This document shows positions 60,310 through 64,000 of a stretch of DNA of 64,000 bases, in pieces (positions within the stretch are counted from its first letter, which is position 1; each line of letters begins with the position of its first letter). The position numbers and the translations under genes were made by a program. The stretch comes from Anaerocolumna jejuensis DSM 15929 (GTDB taxonomy: Bacteria > Bacillota > Clostridia > Lachnospirales > Lachnospiraceae): contig NZ_FRAC01000018.1 in NCBI RefSeq assembly GCF_900142215.1, positions 75,419 to 139,418 on the forward strand, written 5' to 3'. Under the pieces are notes generated by a model. It was not told the origin of the DNA. It saw only the letters and a program-made list of their open reading frames with translations, and searched no databases.

Positions 60310-60534
60310 TTAATCTCTTACTTTTTGACTTTCTGGTAAATCTTCATACATACAATAATATATTCTAAATGCCATCATATCTCGCAGTTCTCTAAAGCCT
60401 GCCGCTTTAATCATTTCTAATATTTTTAAATTAGTATCCAAACCGGTTATCCTGATACCGCATATAATTTCCCATTCTTTCTTATGTTCCAATGACCATA
60501 ATGTAAGTTTTTCATTATATTGGTTCCCTTGCAA
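60310..60534 (-). CDS. Small protein of unknown function, divergent from XRE regulator
   Basis: 74 aa, probably starting at TTG 60534 with AGGAGG 8 nt upstream. Soluble and helical, with WSLEHKKEWEIICGIRITGL and RELRDMMAFRIYYCMYEDLP. No family recognised. It has a consensus promoter TTGATA-N17-TATAAT (60604 to 60576, minus strand) overlapped by a palindromic operator. The divergent XRE gene and shared operators suggest a two-gene control unit, such as a phage or element immunity switch or toxin-antitoxin-like pair. Confidence 0.6.
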   Translation of the reverse strand: MQGNQYNEKLTLWSLEHKKEWEIICGIRITGLDTNLKILEMIKAAGFRELRDMMAFRIYYCMYEDLPESQKVRD

Positions 60535-60556
60535 TTTTTTTGCCTCCTTTTTTTAT

Positions 60557-60631
60557 TTGTAATCGTAGCATTACAATTATAGTTCAAATTTTTGTTAATA
60601 TCAACTATATATTGTAATCCTATAATTACAA
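60557..60631. promoter_or_regulatory. Twin palindromic operators of the divergent XRE unit
   Basis: TTGTAATCGTAGCATTACAA (60557-60576) and TTGTAATCCTATAATTACAA (60612-60631) share the form TTGTAAT-N6-ATTACAA. Their centres are 55 bp apart, about five helical turns. The first touches the -10 of the leftward promoter, the second contains a TATAAT and lies 18 bp before the XRE ATG. Confidence 0.75.
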
Positions 60632-60648
60632 ACTTAAGGAGGGGAAAT

Positions 60649-60888
60649 ATGTCACAATGGTTATATCAAGACTACACTATCGGCAGTGCATTGAAAAAAC
60701 TTCGCACTCGTGCCGGGTTATCACAAGAACAAGTTGCTTCCCAATTACAGATAATGAACTGTAATGTTTCGAGAGCGATGTATGCTCAGATGGAGACTGG
60801 TTCTTACGGTATACGTATTAGTGTTTTAGTTGCTTTAAAGCAGATTTTCAAAGCTGAGTATGAAGAATTCTTTGTGGACTTACCGTAG
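60649..60888 (+). CDS. XRE-type helix-turn-helix regulator
   Basis: 79 aa from ATG 60649 (AAGGAGG 6 nt upstream). A single HTH_3 domain: GSALKKLRTRAGLSQEQVAS, then the recognition helix around NVSRAMYAQMETGSYGIRIS. No other domain is present. It is most likely the repressor that binds the twin operators before its own gene and before the divergent 74-aa gene. Confidence 0.85.
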   Translation: MSQWLYQDYTIGSALKKLRTRAGLSQEQVASQLQIMNCNVSRAMYAQMETGSYGIRISVLVALKQIFKAEYEEFFVDLP

Positions 60889-61021
60889 CATAGGTAAGTC
60901 CTTACAAAAAAATTATAGCTAATTTAGCTGTAAAACATAGCCACCCTAATAATGGTCGTTAAAAGTGTAAATCTATTAAGTCCACACCTTTTAATTTTTA
61001 TTACCCAATACTTTTAGCTCC

Positions 61022-61112
61022 TTAACCTACTTTATGCATTAGATTATGAATTTCAAATGCCTTTAATGTTACATAAGTATAAGCCTCAACATCCTCTAAT
61101 AATTCTTTCTAG
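61022..61112 (-). pseudogene. Short coding remnant, family unknown
   Basis: The minus strand reads KELLEDVEAYTYVTLKAFEI and HNLMHKVG-stop, with an in-frame TAG just upstream. The text is protein-like but too short to name. It lies in the 60889-61432 spacer, which also holds repeat C and otherwise looks like degraded sequence. Confidence 0.35.
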
Positions 61113-61314
61113 TATTTTCTCCCTCTTTAGCCACACTCTTTACTTATCTTCATATCATTGCTTATTACGATACCGCCAAGTATTTTTCGCTGAAAAAAAG
61201 GGCTAAAATCGGCATTTTGTCCTGATCTTAGTCTCATTTTCCAACTTCAAAATACAGTATTTTGTAATTAAGTCCTACTTTTTGCTTTCCGTAACACAAT
61301 GCTGCATCAGAATC

Positions 61315-61356
61315 ACTGTCTCAACGTGCCTTGAACGGTCAGAAAAAATGCCGCTT
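61315..61356. repeat. Dispersed repeat C (left-half copy of repeat A)
   Basis: CACTGTCTCAACGTGCCTTG and TGAACGGTCAGAAAAAATGC match 42593-42635 with a few substitutions. Confidence 0.65.
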
Positions 61357-61432
61357 GTAGCCAGTAGCCCATGGAGCCAGGATTCCTAGATGATAAGGTG
61401 TAACAGCTTTCTTTGGACTGTTTTTTAAATCA

Positions 61433-62569
61433 TCAGACAATGTTTTCAAGAATCGTTGTATTCGTTTTCGTTTTTTTTCTCTGTATACCGAAAAGTATAC
61501 CTATGTATCGACTCCGTCTTAATAATTCATAAATTAAAAAACAAAATGAATAGCTCGCTATTACAATAATAAAAAACTTGAAAACCGGAGATAAATTGAA
61601 TTTAATTACATTAAAGCCTATGGCTGTGAGGATTACCATATGAATTACATAAATTGGGTAACATGCAGTTGATAGATACTTAAGAAATCTCGAATTCTTA
61701 TTTATATAGCAGTTGAATAGACCTATCAGTGCATAAGCCGGAATTATCTTTAAAAGCTTTTCTATAAAGGCAAATGAATATATTCCAAATGTACTTTCAA
61801 TATCACTATTTTTATATCGGAAAAATAAGATAAACATGAAAACGGACAATGCGAGGTAAATCCATTTATCTCTATTCAGAGCTTTTATATATCTGGCGTC
61901 CGTCGCAAAAATACAACCGATTAGAATTAAATAGAAGTATGCAATCGGATTTTTCTCATTAAGTATCTCAATCAGATATATAAAGCAATAAGGAACAGCG
62001 AGTAAACATAAAACCACTGGTTTAAAGAAAAAAACTGCTAAGGAATTCCTTATTCTTTCAGATTTATTTGACTTTAACCATAGAAAAAATGGTAAGCCCA
62101 TTAATGAAAAAATAAAAAGATATAAAACAAACCACAAGTGCGCAGGTGTGTAGCCGCCATTCAAACCATCTAAACCACCCACATTTTTAGTAAAAAATCC
62201 TATATAATGCTCCGTAAAGCTCTCGCTATCACCTTGATTCATACTCCAGAAATAAGTCATGATTGGATTTAACAATATACTTCCTGTTAAAAAAGGCAAT
62301 AACAATTTCTTGAAACGTTCAGATAAAAATGCCTTTATACTTCTGCTTTGCAGCGAGTAATAAATCGTAATACCAGAAAGAAGAAACAGAGTTGCCATAT
62401 TAAAACGATCAAGTACACCACCAATATTATTAAAGGCCAATACATTTGTCATATCTTTCACATACATTATCGCTTCTGGATTCTGATTGAAAATGATAAA
62501 AGCGTGAAAGTGAATAATAGTAATCACAATAAGCGTTCTAAGCCAATCAATATCATAATTCCTCTGCAT
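61433..62569 (-). CDS. Acyltransferase family 3 membrane protein
   Basis: About 378 aa with ten membrane helices. The family opening YDIDWLRTLIVITIIHFHAF contains the histidine thought to catalyse acyl transfer; R/D residues of the DxLR motif are present. Such OatA/NodX-like proteins O-acetylate cell-wall or capsular sugars. ATG 62569 is taken as start (AGAGG 6 nt upstream); an ATG 27 bp earlier lacks a site. It stands alone, flanked by repeat- and IS-derived debris. Confidence 0.82.
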   Translation of the reverse strand: MQRNYDIDWLRTLIVITIIHFHAFIIFNQNPEAIMYVKDMTNVLAFNNIGGVLDRFNMATLFLLSGITIYYSLQSRSIKAFLSERFKKLLLPFLTGSILLNPIMTYFWSMNQGDSESFTEHYIGFFTKNVGGLDGLNGGYTPAHLWFVLYLFIFSLMGLPFFLWLKSNKSERIRNSLAVFFFKPVVLCLLAVPYCFIYLIEILNEKNPIAYFYLILIGCIFATDARYIKALNRDKWIYLALSVFMFILFFRYKNSDIESTFGIYSFAFIEKLLKIIPAYALIGLFNCYINKNSRFLKYLSTACYPIYVIHMVILTAIGFNVIKFNLSPVFKFFIIVIASYSFCFLIYELLRRSRYIGILFGIQRKKTKTNTTILENIV

Positions 62570-62728
62570 CCAAGACCTCTTTCCATATATTTCCATTAGG
62601 CACAGTATAGCAAACTACTTTGATTTTTCCAAGAGGCACTATAGCCATCTTAGTTTCTATAATATTCACCCCTTTCGGGGTTAAAGATACTTGGTTGCTA
62701 TGTGGTTAAATACTTGCATAGGTACGGT

Positions 62729-62890
62729 GGAAATAAATAGTAATAAGACTGTATTTCCGACAGACGACAGCCTGCTAAAAATGCTGTACCTAGCAACATG
62801 GATATCACTAAGAAATGGACGGGAAACCGCCAGGACTGGGGACAGATTCATTCCCAGCTTGAGATATTTTTTGAAGAACGATTATCCTAA
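62729..62890 (+). pseudogene. IS256-type transposase, C-terminal fragment (plus strand)
   Basis: Frame one reads INSNKTVFPTDDSLLKMLYL; after a 1-nt frameshift near 62797 the next frame reads MDITKKWTGNRQDWGQIHSQ and LEIFFEERLS-stop. This is the end of IS256 family transposases. Nothing 5' of it belongs to the same protein, and the N-terminal fragment at 62923-63621 is on the opposite strand. Confidence 0.82.
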
Positions 62891-62922
62891 AACAAGGTAT
62901 TTAGGACTGTCAGAGAAGAGTT

Positions 62923-63621
62923 TTACTTGACAACCCTAAAAACCAACCAGAACTTCGCACTTTCGTTTTCGCCGACATACATCCCCAAAACATCCTTACG
63001 TCCACTCATATCAATGCCAATGGCGATGTAGGCAGCCTTTTTTACAATTCGCCCTTCGCTTCTGACATGAAAATGTATGGCATCCATGAACACTACAGCA
63101 TAGATTTCTTCTAGTGGTCGTTCTTGCCATTCTTACACGATAGGGAGTATTTTGTCAGTAATCCGACTGATGGTACTGTCTGATATATCTACTCCATAAA
63201 GCTCTTGCATATGGCTCTCAATATCTGCGGTTGTCATTCCTTTGGCATACATAGATATGATTTTTTCCTCCATATCCTAGGTCAAAGTGTTTTGATATTT
63301 CTTAATGATTTTAGGTTCAAACTCCCCATCTCGGTCGCGGGAAACATCCAGTTCCATGTCTCCATAGCTGGTATATAATGTTTTTGAGTTATAGCCATTT
63401 CTGCTGTTATCTGTTTCTTTGTTCCGGAAATCGTACTTGGAGTAACCCAGTTCCTCATCCATTTCGCCATCCAGACTACCTTCCAAAATGACAGACATCA
63501 TTTCTCTCATGAGAGCATTGACGTCTGTTCCATTCTTAACTGGATTTTCTTTCAGGTATCCATTAACCATTTCACGTAGTGCCTGTCTTTCGGGAGATTC
63601 GTCCCTTCTTCTCTTTGCCAT
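62923..63621 (-). pseudogene. IS256-type transposase, N-terminal fragment with stops
   Basis: Starts MAKRRRDESPERQALREMVN and shows family text GEMDEELGYSKYDFRNKETD, then MTTADIESHMQELYGVDISD and YAVVFMDAIHFHVRSEGRIV with the first catalytic aspartate, and GIDMSGRKDVLGMYVGENES. In-frame stops follow KKYQNTLT (TAG) and ITDKILPIV (TAA). The frame ends at FWLVFRVVK-stop where the sequence leaves the family. About 230 of ~400 codons remain, with the second and third catalytic acids lost. Confidence 0.88.
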
Positions 63622-63627
63622 AATATA

Positions 63628-63696
63628 AAACCTCCAAACTGAGTAATTTTATTTTATATCAGTTTGAAGGTTTACACAAACTTTGGGACACTCCCA
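63628..63696 (-). mobile_element. IS256-type element end with hairpin over the ribosome site
   Basis: The outer end reads GGGAGTGTCCCAAAGTTTGT on the minus strand, the form of IS256-family terminal repeats. Inside it, AAACCTCCAAACTGA (63628-63642) pairs with TCAGTTTGAAGGTTT (63659-63673), one mismatch. The stem contains the transposase GGAGG. Confidence 0.65.
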
Positions 63697-63728
63697 CTTA
63701 ATAGGGTACTTATTAAATGGTCGCTGTA

Positions 63729-64000
63729 CTAGTGTGAAGCCAAATCGATAACTGGTCTTATAAGCTTTGGATATAAAGATGCCAACTTTATTCTTGCATC
63801 TGTTGTTTTAAACTGCCATTGTACAGTTGCTTTGCTACTGTTACGCTCTTGTTCCCAAGCAGATAGCTGCTGGCTTAGTTTTTCAATCTCTGATATTCGC
63901 CGTTTTAAACACTGCCTTGTCATGACATTCAGTTCTATTTCAGCTATATTGAGCCAGCTTCCATGCTTTGGGGTATAATGAATTTCCAGCCGTTTTGCCA
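63729..64000 (-). CDS. IS630-type transposase, C-terminal part (runs off window)
   Basis: The frame is open from the right edge to a TAG at 63729: KRLEIHYTPKHGSWLNIAEI, then ELNVMTRQCLKRRISEIEKL, ending LIRPVIDLASH. PKHGSWLNIAE-x-E is the C-terminal DDE motif of IS630 family transposases with the last catalytic glutamate. The tail AWEQERNSSKATVQWQF is also typical. About 90 residues are visible; completeness cannot be judged because the start lies outside. It lies next to the IS256 end, so two elements abut here. Confidence 0.88.
   Translation of the reverse strand, partial: AKRLEIHYTPKHGSWLNIAEIELNVMTRQCLKRRISEIEKLSQQLSAWEQERNSSKATVQWQFKTTDARIKLASLYPKLIRPVIDLASH

Noticed and set aside
62691..62930. 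79-aa plus-strand gene
   Set aside because: Its first part is IS256 transposase sequence and its second part is out of frame; treated as a transposase fragment.

Overview
The window reads as chromosomal DNA from a low-GC, spore-former-type Firmicute, most likely a plant-polysaccharide-degrading Clostridia/Lachnospiraceae. The evidence is AT-rich sequence, strong AGGAGG-type ribosome sites, many TTG starts, YesMN/Lpl-type sugar import, GH31/GH43/GH94/GH127 enzymes, Bce-like and Bcr-like peptide-resistance modules, a DUF4317 protein and IS256/IS630 remnants. The genus is inference. No rRNA, tRNA, CRISPR array or intact prophage was seen.

Layout. 1-3.0 kb: BcrA-type ABC exporter (permease-ATPase-permease) with an OmpR-type regulator that has no kinase beside it. 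3.3-8.3 kb: RR, short-loop sensor kinase, LolD/BceA-type ATPase and FtsX-type permease, with a BceR-like operator in front of the ATPase. 8.6-20.7 kb: glycan locus with an Lpl-type importer, lipoprotein, GH94 phosphorylase, GH31 glycosidase and the YesMN two-component system; one 27-bp motif lies in front of both transcription units. 21-28.7 kb: small secreted protein, NmrA-type reductase, enoate-reductase-like flavoenzyme with MFS carrier and LysR regulator, a WYL regulator and a broken azoreductase. 28.9-34 kb: SfsA, an MBL-fold protein, a PadR pair, a TetR regulator divergent from a GNAT enzyme, and a second GNAT gene. 34.1-38 kb: a BtuFCD-like importer behind a cobalamin riboswitch, followed by a CGGC-domain protein. 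38.4-44.7 kb: alpha/beta hydrolase, EamA exporter with a tandemly duplicated start region, uracil-DNA-glycosylase-fold protein, and a multidomain GH43 enzyme with the stump of a lost CBM5/12 gene. 45-50.5 kb: DUF4317, J-domain protein, transglutaminase-like secreted protein, MATE exporter. 50.6-54.7 kb: DUF362-larE-larB-larC1, cofactor-making genes without the lactate racemase gene larA, behind a MerR-type promoter. 54.9-59.7 kb: GH127 arabinofuranosidase translationally coupled to a DAACS symporter, with a divergent AraC regulator. 59.7-64 kb: a decay zone of truncated genes, dispersed repeats, an XRE regulator with twin operators, an acyltransferase, and broken IS256 and IS630 elements.

How the parts work together. 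Most operons carry their own local regulator, and a plausible operator can be read directly for several of them. The intergenic spaces hold many gene stumps (azoreductase, sugar permease, MBL hydrolase, CBM5/12 tail, AlbA_2 protein, transposases), which points to repeated deletion and recombination. The least conventional unit is the lar cluster: it lacks larA, larC has lost its second half, and a DUF362 protein heads the cluster.
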